Part shown: positions 8,778 through 16,245 of the stretch, piece by piece | Position numbering within the stretch: position 1 is the first letter of the stretch | Layout: every line of letters starts with the position of its first letter | Notes under the pieces: generated by a model | Database searches by the model: none | What the model was told of the DNA's origin: nothing | Seen by the model: the letters and a program-made list of their open reading frames with translations, nothing else | Origin: JAXGXQ01 sp040772685 | GTDB lineage: Bacteria > Bacillota > Clostridia > Saccharofermentanales > UBA5734 | Assembly (NCBI GenBank): GCA_040772685.1 | Contig: JAXGXQ010000003.1 | Coordinates: 124,001 to 188,000, forward strand | DNA length: 64,000 nt | Reading direction: 5' to 3' | Made by a program: the position numbers and the translations under genes

Positions 8778-9703
8778 GCCAACGTGTAGCCTACGGAGAG
8801 ACCCTCGTCAAGTTCGGCGCTGAAAATAAAAACGTGGTTGCACTTGAAGCCGACCTCGGCAAATCTACCATGAGCATTAAGTTCCAGGAGAAATTTCCTG
8901 AGCGTTATTTCGAAATGGGCATTGCCGAAGCCAATATGATCTCTGTCGCCGCCGGTCTTTCACTTACAGGCAAAATTCCTTTTGCCAGCACATTTGCTGT
9001 ATTTGCCTCCGGCCGTCCATATGACCAGATCCGCACCAGCATTTGTATCCCGAAACTCAATGTTAAAATCTGCGGTTCCAGCGCCGGTCTTTCTGACTTC
9101 GGCGATGGCTCAACCCACCAAAGCATCGACGATATCGCTATCATGCGTGTGCTGCCCAACATGACTGTTTTCTCACCGGTTGACGCTGTTGAGACCGAAC
9201 AGTGCATGCGTGCCATGCTGGAAATTGACGGCCCCTGCTACATCAGAGTCAACCGCAACGATCTCCCGATTTTGACAGAAGAAACCCGCAAATTCGAAGT
9301 TGGCAGAGTTTATCCCGTTAAAACAGATGGTGACATTACTGTGTTTGCCACTGGTGTTATGGTTTCTATCGCGCTCGAAGCCGCTAAAACGCTGGTTGCT
9401 GAGGGCATCAACCTTAAAGTTTATAATGTCCCCACCATTAAACCGTTGAACACAGACGATCTCCTCGCCGCTCTTGAAGGCAGCAAGGCTTTCGTGACTG
9501 CTGAAGAACACAGTGTGATGGGCGGCATGGGCGGTGCCATTCTGGAAGCACTTGCCGGCAAGTGCACTCTGCCCTCAACACTGGTTGGTGTTAAGGACAG
9601 CTTCGGAACTTCGGCTTATAATTATAATGATTTACTGAACCGTTACGAACTGGACGCTCCCGCGCTGGCCGCTGCCGTTCGTAAACTTGTCAAGGAGGTA
9701 TGA
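8765..9703 (+). CDS. Transketolase, C-terminal (pyrimidine-binding) subunit
   Basis: 312-residue partner of the preceding subunit. Residues about 1-165 are the pyrimidine-binding domain, with the cofactor-activating glutamate in the MGIAEANMISVAAGLS block and the SSAGLSDFGDGSTHQSIDDI loop. Residues about 180-310 are the C-terminal transketolase domain (TAEEHSVMGGMGGAI). The ATG has AAGGAGG upstream, inside the end of the first subunit gene. Its stop overlaps the ribosome site of the reductase gene that follows, so all three are tightly coupled. Confidence 0.93.
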   Translation: MQNLSQRVAYGETLVKFGAENKNVVALEADLGKSTMSIKFQEKFPERYFEMGIAEANMISVAAGLSLTGKIPFASTFAVFASGRPYDQIRTSICIPKLNVKICGSSAGLSDFGDGSTHQSIDDIAIMRVLPNMTVFSPVDAVETEQCMRAMLEIDGPCYIRVNRNDLPILTEETRKFEVGRVYPVKTDGDITVFATGVMVSIALEAAKTLVAEGINLKVYNVPTIKPLNTDDLLAALEGSKAFVTAEEHSVMGGMGGAILEALAGKCTLPSTLVGVKDSFGTSAYNYNDLLNRYELDAPALAAAVRKLVKEV

Positions 9704-9705
9704 CA

Positions 9706-10599
9706 ATGAAAAAAATTGGATTTATTGGCCTTGGTATCATGGGTAAGCCCATGTCAAAGAACCTGCTTAAAGCGGGCTATTCACTGGTCGTTTTCGATCT
9801 GAATAAAGATGCCGTAGCAGAAGTCGTCGCAGCCGGTGCTGAAGAAGCCGCTTCCGTAGCGGAAGTTGCCAAAGCTGTTGATACAATGATCACCATGCTG
9901 CCCAACTCTCCCCAGGTTGAAGAAGTCGCTCTCGGCAAAGACGGCATCGCTGATAACGCCAAAGCAGGCTCCTTCCTGATTGATATGTCCTCGATCGCTC
10001 CCCTCGCATCACAGAAAATCGGCGCTGGCCTGAAGGAAAAAGGCATCCGCATGATCGACGCTCCCGTAAGCGGCGGCGAACCCAAAGCTATCGATGGCAC
10101 ACTTTCCATTATGTGCGGCGGCAGCCAGTCTGACTTCGACGAAGCCAAACCGATCCTCGATTGCCTCGGTGCTTCAGCCGTTCTTTGCGGCGAGATGGGC
10201 GCCGGCAACACCACCAAACTGGCAAACCAGATAATCGTTGCTGTTAATATCGCGGCAGTGGCAGAAGCCTTTACTTTGGCCACCAAAGCTGGCGTGGACC
10301 CCAAACTCGTTTTCGACGCTATTAAAGGCGGCCTGGCCGGCAGCACAGTAATGAACGCAAAAGTTCCGATGATGCTCGAAGGCAACGCCAAGCCTGGTTT
10401 CAAAGTTGACCTGCACATCAAGGATCTGCAAAACGCACTCGACACCGCCAAAGGCGTCGACGCACCTGACATTCTGACCCAAAAAGCAATGGATATGCTC
10501 CTCTGGCTGCGCGAAAACGGTGAAGGTCAAAGTGACCATTCCGCAATAGCTCATTACTATGAGAAGCTTGCCGGAGTTGAAATCCGTCCGAAAAACTAA
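9706..10599 (+). CDS. 3-hydroxyisobutyrate dehydrogenase family, GarR-like reductase
   Basis: 297-residue beta-hydroxyacid dehydrogenase. Rossmann motif GFIGLGIMGKPMSKNL at the N-terminus; substrate loop DAPVSGGEPKAIDGTL; catalytic lysine in GNTTKLANQI. It is closest in appearance to 2-hydroxy-3-oxopropionate (tartronate semialdehyde) reductases, but 3-hydroxyisobutyrate or other short acids are possible. The ATG at 9706 is seven bases after AAGGAGG; the ATG at 9700 is too close to that site. Placement behind a transketolase and before an SDR suggests reduction of a short aldehyde acid produced from a sugar. Substrate is inference. Confidence 0.85.
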   Translation: MKKIGFIGLGIMGKPMSKNLLKAGYSLVVFDLNKDAVAEVVAAGAEEAASVAEVAKAVDTMITMLPNSPQVEEVALGKDGIADNAKAGSFLIDMSSIAPLASQKIGAGLKEKGIRMIDAPVSGGEPKAIDGTLSIMCGGSQSDFDEAKPILDCLGASAVLCGEMGAGNTTKLANQIIVAVNIAAVAEAFTLATKAGVDPKLVFDAIKGGLAGSTVMNAKVPMMLEGNAKPGFKVDLHIKDLQNALDTAKGVDAPDILTQKAMDMLLWLRENGEGQSDHSAIAHYYEKLAGVEIRPKN

Positions 10600-10624
10600 T
10601 CAGCCTGAGCTTCAGGCGAAACTC

Positions 10625-10654
10625 CAACAGGGGCGCCCATGGGCGCCCCTGTTG
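10625..10654. repeat. 30-bp perfect palindrome between genes
   Basis: CAACAGGGGCGCCCA (10625-10639) is followed at once by its exact complement. It folds as a tight GC hairpin 25 bases after the reductase stop. There is no T-run, but GTTGCGAAT follows, the same tail found after the 44-bp hairpin repeats to the right. A smaller hairpin (GCCTGA, GCT, TCAGGC; 10603-10617) lies just before it. It may act as a terminator, an mRNA-end stabiliser or a divergent member of that repeat family. Confidence 0.6.
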
Positions 10655-10757
10655 CGAATCCAGGCAGTTTGCTGAGACAAAAATTATAATGCTAAGATAC
10701 TCATACAGAGCAGACACAATAGATCACTTGAACAAGAAGAAATCGAAGGAGGCCAAT

Positions 10758-11564
10758 ATGGTGAACATTGGTGAAAATTTGAAAAAACAGTTTTCTTTAG
10801 AAGGTAAAATTGTTTTATTGACAGGAGCAGCTGGCGGCATCGGCAGCGAGCTGGCAAAAGGCCTTGCCGGAGTTGGAGCACAGATGGCCCTGGCGGATAT
10901 AAAACTTGAACCCCTTAACAAGCTGGTATCAGAACTGGAAGGTGAAAACCATACTGGTTTCGAACTTGATATCTGTGACATGGATTCGATCAACAAAGTG
11001 GTAGCGGACATTCTTGAGCGCTACGGCCGCATTGATGTTCTGATAAATTGCGCTGGTATCAATAAGCGTGAAGGTTACCTCGATGTTGAGGAAAGTACCT
11101 ATGACCGCATTATGAACGTCAACCTGAAGGGGCTCTACTTCCTCACACAAAAGGTTGTGCTGGAAAGCATGATGAAAACCGGCGGTAAAATTATTAATAT
11201 GGCTTCCCATAACTCCACCGGCATGCTGGGCGGTGTTTCCGTGTATGGAGCCACCAAGAGCGCCGTAGCGGCCCTTACCCGCTCCATGGCAATTGAATGG
11301 GCTAAGTTTAATATCCAGGCCAATGCCATTGCTCCTGGCCACATTTTAACAGCCCTCACCCAGATCACCTGGGATACCGAGCATCGCGCTAAATATCTGC
11401 GCGAACGTATTTCAGCTGAACGCCCTGGTAATCCGGAAGAATTGATTGGCATCACCATTCTGCTCGCTTCCGAAGCTTCCAGCTACATCACCGGCACCCT
11501 GATCAATGTTGATGGCGGTGCCCTGGCGGGCGGCAAACCCTGGCAGTTTGATACCAAATATTAA
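10758..11564 (+). CDS. SDR-family oxidoreductase (gluconate 5-dehydrogenase-like)
   Basis: 268-residue classical short-chain dehydrogenase. Cofactor motif TGAAGGIGSELAKGLA near residue 21; ADIK at the end of beta-2 suggests NAD(H) preference; INCAGIN; catalytic Ser in MASHNSTGMLGGVSVYGATK, with Tyr and Lys in YGATK; ends with a SYITGTLINVDGG core. The FSLEGKIVLLTG start is typical of sugar-acid dehydrogenases such as gluconate 5-dehydrogenase, but exact substrate is unknown. The ATG at 10758 has GAAGGAGG upstream; the frame is open 23 codons earlier without a site. Fourth gene of the transketolase run, separated by a hairpin. Confidence 0.87.
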   Translation: MVNIGENLKKQFSLEGKIVLLTGAAGGIGSELAKGLAGVGAQMALADIKLEPLNKLVSELEGENHTGFELDICDMDSINKVVADILERYGRIDVLINCAGINKREGYLDVEESTYDRIMNVNLKGLYFLTQKVVLESMMKTGGKIINMASHNSTGMLGGVSVYGATKSAVAALTRSMAIEWAKFNIQANAIAPGHILTALTQITWDTEHRAKYLRERISAERPGNPEELIGITILLASEASSYITGTLINVDGGALAGGKPWQFDTKY

Positions 11565-11565
11565 G

Positions 11566-11654
11566 AAAAGCTTGCTCCGCCAAGCTCAGGTCTCACAAAA
11601 AAGCGCCTACAAGCGCTTTTTTGTTGCGAATTCGCTTGTCTGGAGCAAGCTTTT
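11566..11654. repeat. Nested inverted repeat element containing a terminator
   Basis: Begins two bases after the SDR stop. The outer arms AAAAGCTTGCTCC (11566-11578) and their exact complement (11642-11654) enclose a further imperfect pairing (GCCAAGC with GCTTGTC). In the centre is the terminator-like hairpin of the 44-bp repeat at 11591-11634. As RNA the whole 89 bases would fold into one long branched or extended hairpin, more elaborate than a simple terminator. Confidence 0.75.
11591..11634 (+). repeat. 44-bp hairpin repeat, copy 1 (acts as terminator)
   Basis: Stem CAAAAAAGCGC (11596-11606) with GCGCTTTTTTG (11613-11623) and a T6 run, then the tail TTGCGAATTCG. It is 40/44 identical to the inverted copy at 12677-12720; the four differences are all transitions. 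It is well placed to terminate the SDR transcript. Confidence 0.85.
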
Positions 11655-11723
11655 CGGGAGAGGGCGACAGGGCGGAGAGTGTAAGATCACAGGTTTACTG
11701 CGAAGGAAATAGTTAATTTGAAC

Positions 11724-11749
11724 AAAAGGGCGCCTGTGGGCGCCCTTTG
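11724..11749 (-). terminator. Terminator-like hairpin after the TIM-barrel gene
   Basis: AAAGGGCGCC (11725-11734) pairs with GGCGCCCTTT (11739-11748) around a TGTG loop, extended by AACA/TGT flanks. Read on the minus strand it follows the TIM-barrel gene by about 33 bases and ends in TTTTG. Its GGCGCC core resembles the neighbouring repeat hairpins. Confidence 0.65.
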
Positions 11750-11781
11750 TGGATTCGCGTTATTTTGTGTCAGGTAATTGT

Positions 11782-12600
11782 TTAAATCTCGAGTGAATTT
11801 AAATATTGGATGGCTTTGGCTGCTGCTTCTTTTCCGTTTGGATAGGGGAAGCATTCAACTGAAAGATAGCCTTGATAATCTGCTTCTTGCAGGGCTTCTA
11901 AGGTTTTTCGAAAATTTAGTTGTCCGCTGCCTGGGTAACGGCGTGAATTATCTGCCAAGTGAACATAGCCAAGCTTTTTTCCGGCCAGCCGGATTGCTTC
12001 GTAAGGGTCAGTCTCGTCAATATTCATGTGGAAGGTATCGAGGTGGATGAAACAATTCTCTAAATTGTATTTCTCGATGAATTCCAGCGTTTCCTGGCAG
12101 GTAGTGAAGATATTCACCTCGTAGCGATTAATTACTTCCAAATGTAGTTTTACATTTTTATTTATCCCATAATCTGCAATAATTCTTAGGTTTTTGGCAA
12201 GTCTGTCCAGATATCTTTGTCTAGGCGCGCCAGCTGGTACGTTGCCTTTTGCCCAGCCGATAATAATGTCAGTCTTAAGTTCTGCTGCTATGTCAATGTA
12301 TTGCTTAAACGCCTTTATCGCGGCATCGGTGACGTATGGTTTATCATCTGTGAGGCTGGTTTGGCCTTCTGTGAAAAGCCTGCCTGTCACCACCGCTGCG
12401 ATTTTAGTTCCGGTTTCAGCCATTGTTTTCCGGATTGACTCGTAATCTAGTTCTGCAGTTTCTCTGGTATGGATTTCAATGGCATCATAGCCTAAATCTG
12501 CTGCTGACTTCAGATTTTCACAAATATCTCCACGCAATAAAATGGGAGCCGTCATCGGTGCATCATCTGCTGAAGAACAAGCGATTTTCCATTGTGTCAT
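11782..12600 (-). CDS. TIM-barrel sugar isomerase/epimerase (AP_endonuc_2 family)
   Basis: 272-residue protein of the xylose-isomerase-like TIM-barrel family (sugar phosphate isomerase/epimerase, IolE/hydroxypyruvate isomerase relatives). Likely metal ligands: Glu in LHLEVINRYE, Asp in FIHLDTFHMNI, His in GYVHLADNSRRYPG and Glu in YLSVECFPYP. It is a paralogue of the gene at 42024-42836. The ATG at 12600 has GGAGG; the open frame extends 30 codons upstream without a site. By eye the gene is more A/T-rich than its neighbours and it lies between two inverted copies of a 44-bp repeat, which could mean later insertion. Substrate unknown. Confidence 0.87.
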   Translation of the reverse strand: MTQWKIACSSADDAPMTAPILLRGDICENLKSAADLGYDAIEIHTRETAELDYESIRKTMAETGTKIAAVVTGRLFTEGQTSLTDDKPYVTDAAIKAFKQYIDIAAELKTDIIIGWAKGNVPAGAPRQRYLDRLAKNLRIIADYGINKNVKLHLEVINRYEVNIFTTCQETLEFIEKYNLENCFIHLDTFHMNIDETDPYEAIRLAGKKLGYVHLADNSRRYPGSGQLNFRKTLEALQEADYQGYLSVECFPYPNGKEAAAKAIQYLNSLEI

Positions 12601-12676
12601 TTCAAATTCCTCCAAACTTTCTCCTGGTGACAATAGTATACGTTTAAAAAAATGATAAATAAACTCAATTGACCTT

Positions 12677-12720
12677 CGAGTTCGCAGCAAAAAAGCGCTT
12701 ATAGGCGCCTTTTTGTGAGA
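12677..12720 (-). repeat. 44-bp hairpin repeat, copy 2 (inverted; terminator of the MerR gene)
   Basis: Inverted copy of 11591-11634. On the minus strand it reads TCTCAC, then a stem of AAAAAGGCGC with GCGCTTTTTT, then GCTGCGAACTCG. It lies about 25 bases after the stop of the MerR-family gene and ends in T6, so it should terminate that transcript. Confidence 0.85.
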
Positions 12721-12745
12721 ACTTGGGCTTTATGGGGCGGGCATT

Positions 12746-13504
12746 TTACCTAGTGTATATCTTAATCGCATCTCTCAGAAATACAGCACTCCCTGGCTGT
12801 TCTTTGTCGTAGTAGGCTGTGAAGCGGGGATCGTCGACGTACATCTGAGCCAGAGCGGCGTGTGCTTCGGGCGAATACTCAGGCCAGAAGCATGTAAGCC
12901 AGTCGCGATGCAGACTGGCTGCCTTTTGGCCCAGTTCGCCCCCCGGATCTGCGCCAGCCTGCACAGCAGCTGTCAGCGTTTCTGTGAGTTCCTGTGACAA
13001 ACGTATTGCTTCGGCGTATTGTACCTCGGTCAAGCCCATTAATTTAGCGTTGGAGCTATCCACTTTGGCATCACCGTATTTTTCGCGTACTTCCGCACCA
13101 TACTTTTGTTCGTTCTGGCTGATTAATTCTTTTTTGAATCCTGCAAATTTATCTTTGTCATTCATGGGTCGCTTTCCTTCCATCGCTGCCAGCGACTTAT
13201 CCAGATTTGTAATCAGGGTATCGAGGCGTTTTCGTTGAGCCAATAGCTGCAGACGGTGTCCACGTAAGGCAGCTAAAGGCGAGAACTGTTCGTTGTCGAT
13301 TATTTCCGCTATCTGTACCAAAGGCAGGTCAAATTCCCGGTAGAACAGGATCTGCTGCAGCCGGTTCACCTCGCGGCTTCCATATATCCTGTAACCGGAT
13401 GAACTTATTCTGGCTGGGCAGAGCAAGCCAATTTCATCATAATAGCGCAGAGTCCGGGAGCTGATCCCAGCTAAATCGGCCAGCTTTTTAATTGTATATT
13501 CCAA
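12746..13504 (-). CDS. MerR-family regulator with TipAS drug-binding domain
   Basis: 252 residues. The N-terminal winged helix is diagnostic of MerR proteins (SSRTLRYYDEIGLLCPARIS, SGYRIYG), followed by a dimerising coiled coil (residues about 75-110). Residues about 115-250 match TipAS (EVREKYGD, LHRDWLTCFW, YSPEAHAALAQMYVDDPRF), a domain that binds thiopeptide antibiotics in TipA and other ligands in relatives such as Mta and SkgA. A promoter with the 19-base MerR spacer precedes it, so it is likely an autoactivator. No obvious target gene beyond itself lies in the unit. Confidence 0.9.
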   Translation of the reverse strand: MEYTIKKLADLAGISSRTLRYYDEIGLLCPARISSSGYRIYGSREVNRLQQILFYREFDLPLVQIAEIIDNEQFSPLAALRGHRLQLLAQRKRLDTLITNLDKSLAAMEGKRPMNDKDKFAGFKKELISQNEQKYGAEVREKYGDAKVDSSNAKLMGLTEVQYAEAIRLSQELTETLTAAVQAGADPGGELGQKAASLHRDWLTCFWPEYSPEAHAALAQMYVDDPRFTAYYDKEQPGSAVFLRDAIKIYTR

Positions 13505-13877
13505 AATAACCTCCTAGTATTTTGAATGAGTCAGAAACGAGATCTGAGCTTCTGTTTATCCCACAGGCCGTACAGTTTTACATTAATCAGATATGCCTGC
13601 CTCAGTGATGCCTGCAATCTGGTCGATAATCAAAGTATAAAGGCTGCTGTTACGTCAATGTCAAGCATTTCCTGAATGATTTCTCCGGACTAGTTTAAGT
13701 GTTATATTTCTGTAACCGGAGGCGCTTTCAGGCGCCCTTGGCAAGGTCTGAGCCTAACGGAACGGCATTTTCCAGATTACAAGTTTGACTTATTGCGCTA
13801 CAATGAGATCACACAACCTGCGTCTGCAGCTAAAAGAGGTATTCTCAGATTTGAATATTTTTTAGGAGGAATTAAGT
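13505..13877. other. Divergent promoter region between the MerR gene and gnd
   Basis: 373 bases. It contains the MerR-type promoter (13634-13664, minus strand) and a small GGCGC...GCGCC inverted repeat at 13721-13736 that resembles the hairpin repeats further left. A possible plus-strand -10 (TACAAT, about 13799-13804) precedes gnd, but its -35 is not clear. No gene or structured RNA was recognised. Confidence 0.5.
13634..13664 (-). promoter_or_regulatory. MerR-type promoter with 19-base spacer
   Basis: On the minus strand, TTGACA (13664-13659) and TATACT (13639-13634) are separated by exactly 19 bases. MerR-family activators work on promoters with such over-long spacers by untwisting DNA between the elements. 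It drives the TipAS-domain regulator, with a leader of about 120 bases. Autoregulation is inference. Confidence 0.75.
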
Positions 13878-15356
13878 ATGTCTCAGGAGACCCAGTTAGC
13901 CCCTCTGTCCGATATTGGTCTGGTCGGCCTCGCCGTTATGGGCGAAAATTTAGTACTGAACATGGAAAGCCGTGGCTTCCAGGTTTCTGTCTTCAACCGC
14001 AGTACTGATAAGGTAAGCAACTTCATTGCTGATCGTGCTGCCGGCAAGCGTATTCGTGGTACCTATAGCCTTGCTGAGCTGGTAACTTCACTCAAAAAGC
14101 CCCGTCGTGTCATGCTCATGGTCAAAGCGGGAAAACCCGTCGATGACTTTATCGAAGCCTTGATTCCTTTAATGGAAGAAGGCGACATCATTATTGACGG
14201 GGGTAATTCATTTTACGAGGATTCCATCCGCCGTACGCGTCGTGTGGAAGAAGCAGGACTCTTGTTCGTCGGAGCTGGTGTTTCCGGCGGTGAAGAAGGC
14301 GCGCTCAATGGCCCCAGCATTATGCCCGGCGGCTCATATGCAGCCTGGAAACATATTGAACCGATTTTTATGGCTATTGCCGCCCGCGCTGATGACGGCA
14401 AACCCTGCTGTACCTGGATAGGTTCTGGCGGCGCCGGCCATTTTGTTAAAATGGTACACAACGGTATTGAATACGGCGATATGCAGTTAATTTCCGAAGC
14501 GTATCATCTGCTTAAAGAAGTCGGCAAATTGTCGGCGGACGAGATGCAGGCTGTATTTGCTGAGTGGAACAAAGGTGATCTCGACAGCTACCTGATCGAA
14601 ATTACCACAGAAATCCTTGGTTACAAGGATACTGATGGTGAGCCGCTGGTTGAGAAAATTCTTGATGCCGCCGGTCAGAAAGGCACCGGCAAATGGACTG
14701 TGGGTTCTGCGCTTGAGGAAGGAATCCCACTAACGTTGATCGGTGAAGCTGTGTTTGCCCGTAGCCTCTCTTCCCAGAAAGAAGAACGTACAGTTGCTTC
14801 CAAAATACTCTCAGGCCCGGATCTCTCAGCACTTGCCCAGCCCGAAACTGCCAAGTTGGTCGCTGATTTGGAAAGAGCGCTTTTCGCTTCCAAAATCGTG
14901 TCTTATGCTCAGGGTTACGCGTTGATGCGTGCCTCTTCTGAAAAATTCGGCTGGGATCTGGATTACAGCGCGATTGCCGCTATCTGGCGTGGTGGCTGCA
15001 TTATCCGTTCTGTATTCCTCGATTCAATTTCAGAAGCCTTCAACGATCAGCCAGATCTGGCTAACCTGATGCTAGCCGACTATTTCCGCGGCTGCCTGGA
15101 CAGCGCTCAACCGGGATGGCGCAGCAGCATTATGCGTGCAATTGAGCACGGGATCCCCGTTCCGGCGTTCTCCGCAGCTATGAGTTATTATGACGGCTAC
15201 CGTTCTGATAGCCTGCCCGCCAATATGATTCAAGCACAGCGCGATTATTTTGGTGCTCACACTTATGAGCGTGTTGATAAACCCCGCGGGGAATACTTCC
15301 ACACCGACTGGACTGGGCGCGGCGGCAAAACAGCCTCAACTACCTATGTTGTATAA
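13878..15356 (+). CDS. gnd: 6-phosphogluconate dehydrogenase, decarboxylating
   Basis: 492 residues, the usual length of the long-form enzyme. It oxidises 6-phosphogluconate to ribulose 5-phosphate and CO2 in the oxidative pentose phosphate pathway. Visible motifs: GLVGLAVMGENLVLNM (dinucleotide fold), NRSTDKV after beta-2 (NADP-type), IIDGGNSFYEDSIRR, the catalytic lysine in GGAGHFVKMVHNGIEYGDMQ, and IWRGGCIIRS in the C-terminal helical domain. An ideal AGGAGG precedes the ATG and a GC-rich terminator follows. Its ribulose 5-phosphate could feed the split transketolase operon nearby. Confidence 0.97.
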   Translation: MSQETQLAPLSDIGLVGLAVMGENLVLNMESRGFQVSVFNRSTDKVSNFIADRAAGKRIRGTYSLAELVTSLKKPRRVMLMVKAGKPVDDFIEALIPLMEEGDIIIDGGNSFYEDSIRRTRRVEEAGLLFVGAGVSGGEEGALNGPSIMPGGSYAAWKHIEPIFMAIAARADDGKPCCTWIGSGGAGHFVKMVHNGIEYGDMQLISEAYHLLKEVGKLSADEMQAVFAEWNKGDLDSYLIEITTEILGYKDTDGEPLVEKILDAAGQKGTGKWTVGSALEEGIPLTLIGEAVFARSLSSQKEERTVASKILSGPDLSALAQPETAKLVADLERALFASKIVSYAQGYALMRASSEKFGWDLDYSAIAAIWRGGCIIRSVFLDSISEAFNDQPDLANLMLADYFRGCLDSAQPGWRSSIMRAIEHGIPVPAFSAAMSYYDGYRSDSLPANMIQAQRDYFGAHTYERVDKPRGEYFHTDWTGRGGKTASTTYVV

Positions 15357-15429
15357 TCCTTAATAAATATTCTTAACAGTAATCATGCTGAAACAGCTTT
15401 TTTAGGTCAGCGGAACATAACCAGCCAGC

Positions 15430-15466
15430 AGCGGCCCGGCCTCAGGCCGGGTCGCTTTTTTAAGAG
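15430..15466 (+). terminator. Terminator of gnd
   Basis: AGCGGCCCGGCC pairs with GGCCGGGTCGCT (one G-U pair) around a 3-base loop and is followed by T6. It lies about 75 bases after the gnd stop and just before the DUF3783 gene. Confidence 0.88.
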
Positions 15467-15481
15467 AACAGGAGTAGTTTA

Positions 15482-16081
15482 ATGGATCAGCAATCTAAGC
15501 CTGCGAAAAAAGCCTTGTTATACCGCCTCGAGCCTGGTTCTGCCAAGGGTGATCTTATTCGTTCGATCCTTGAGAATATGGGAGTCGAAACCGTGGAGTT
15601 GACAGCCACCATGCTGAATCAGACACTTGGTGCCTGTTTTGGTCTGGATGGCTTTAGTTTGAATGCTGCCGACTTTACAGGTTCTGCTCCTGAAGATGAC
15701 GTATTGGTAATGTCAGGCTTTGACGATGACAATTTTCAGGAACTGTTTCGCCAGATGCGGGCGGCTAAGCTGCCACGCATCAACTTGATGGCGGCGCTTA
15801 CTGAACATAACCGCGGTTGGACCATGCTGACCCTGTTCGCTGAACTGGCCCGGGAAAGACAAGTGATGGCTGCCTGGATGCGGTTACAGCATACTGTTAA
15901 AGCTGCGGAGGCAATGGCAGATACTAAAGTGGAGTTCAACAGTCAACTAGCTGCGGAGGATCAGCAGGCATTTGCAGACGCTTTGGCCGCCGGCCAGGCA
16001 ATACTTAGCAGCAATGAGCCGCCGGAGGTTGAAGTTATCCAGCAAGCTGAAGCCGCGCTAAAAAAGTATGTACCACTGTAA
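15482..16081 (+). CDS. DUF3783 domain protein
   Basis: 199 residues of unknown function. The middle part matches DUF3783: a VLVMSGFDDDNFQELFRQM strand-helix, then LPRINLMAALTEHNRGWTM, where the T-x-x-N-R-x-W pattern is the conserved core. The N-terminus (ALLYRLEPGSAKGDLIRSIL) resembles the small alpha/beta unit often preceding that domain. The C-terminus is Glu/Ala-rich and helical. Soluble, no signal peptide. Ribosome site ACAGGAG. It stands alone between the gnd terminator and the ribonucleotide reductase promoter. Confidence 0.75.
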   Translation: MDQQSKPAKKALLYRLEPGSAKGDLIRSILENMGVETVELTATMLNQTLGACFGLDGFSLNAADFTGSAPEDDVLVMSGFDDDNFQELFRQMRAAKLPRINLMAALTEHNRGWTMLTLFAELARERQVMAAWMRLQHTVKAAEAMADTKVEFNSQLAAEDQQAFADALAAGQAILSSNEPPEVEVIQQAEAALKKYVPL

Positions 16082-16159
16082 TAGTTACCAGAGCAAAAAT
16101 TCTCTGAACTGCCCGTAACCCGGATCATTAATAATTACAATATTGTTAAATCGAAAAAA

Positions 16160-16207
16160 ACACTACATATAGTGCTTGCGCAAATTGTAAGACACTAAAT
16201 ATTGAGT
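16160..16207 (+). promoter_or_regulatory. Tandem NrdR-type boxes upstream of nrdJ
   Basis: ACACTACATATAGTGC (16160-16175) and ACACTAAATATTGAGT (16192-16207) both fit the NrdR box pattern (ACACWATATATWGTGT-like). Their starts are 32 bases apart, about three helical turns, as in known NrdR sites. The second box fills the promoter spacer, so a bound repressor would block transcription. The match was made by eye. Confidence 0.85.
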
Positions 16208-16213
16208 TATAAT
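16185..16213 (+). promoter_or_regulatory. Promoter of the ribonucleotide reductase gene
   Basis: TTGTAA (16185-16190), a 17-base spacer and TATAAT (16208-16213), about 33 bases before the start codon. NrdR box 2 lies exactly inside the spacer. Confidence 0.82.
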
Positions 16214-16245
16214 GTCAGCACTTCTATTTGGAACGAGGTGCCAAA

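Noticed and set aside
12201..12690. Start of the TIM-barrel gene at 12690
   Set aside because: The extra 30 codons would read into the 44-bp hairpin repeat; the ATG at 12600 has GGAGG.
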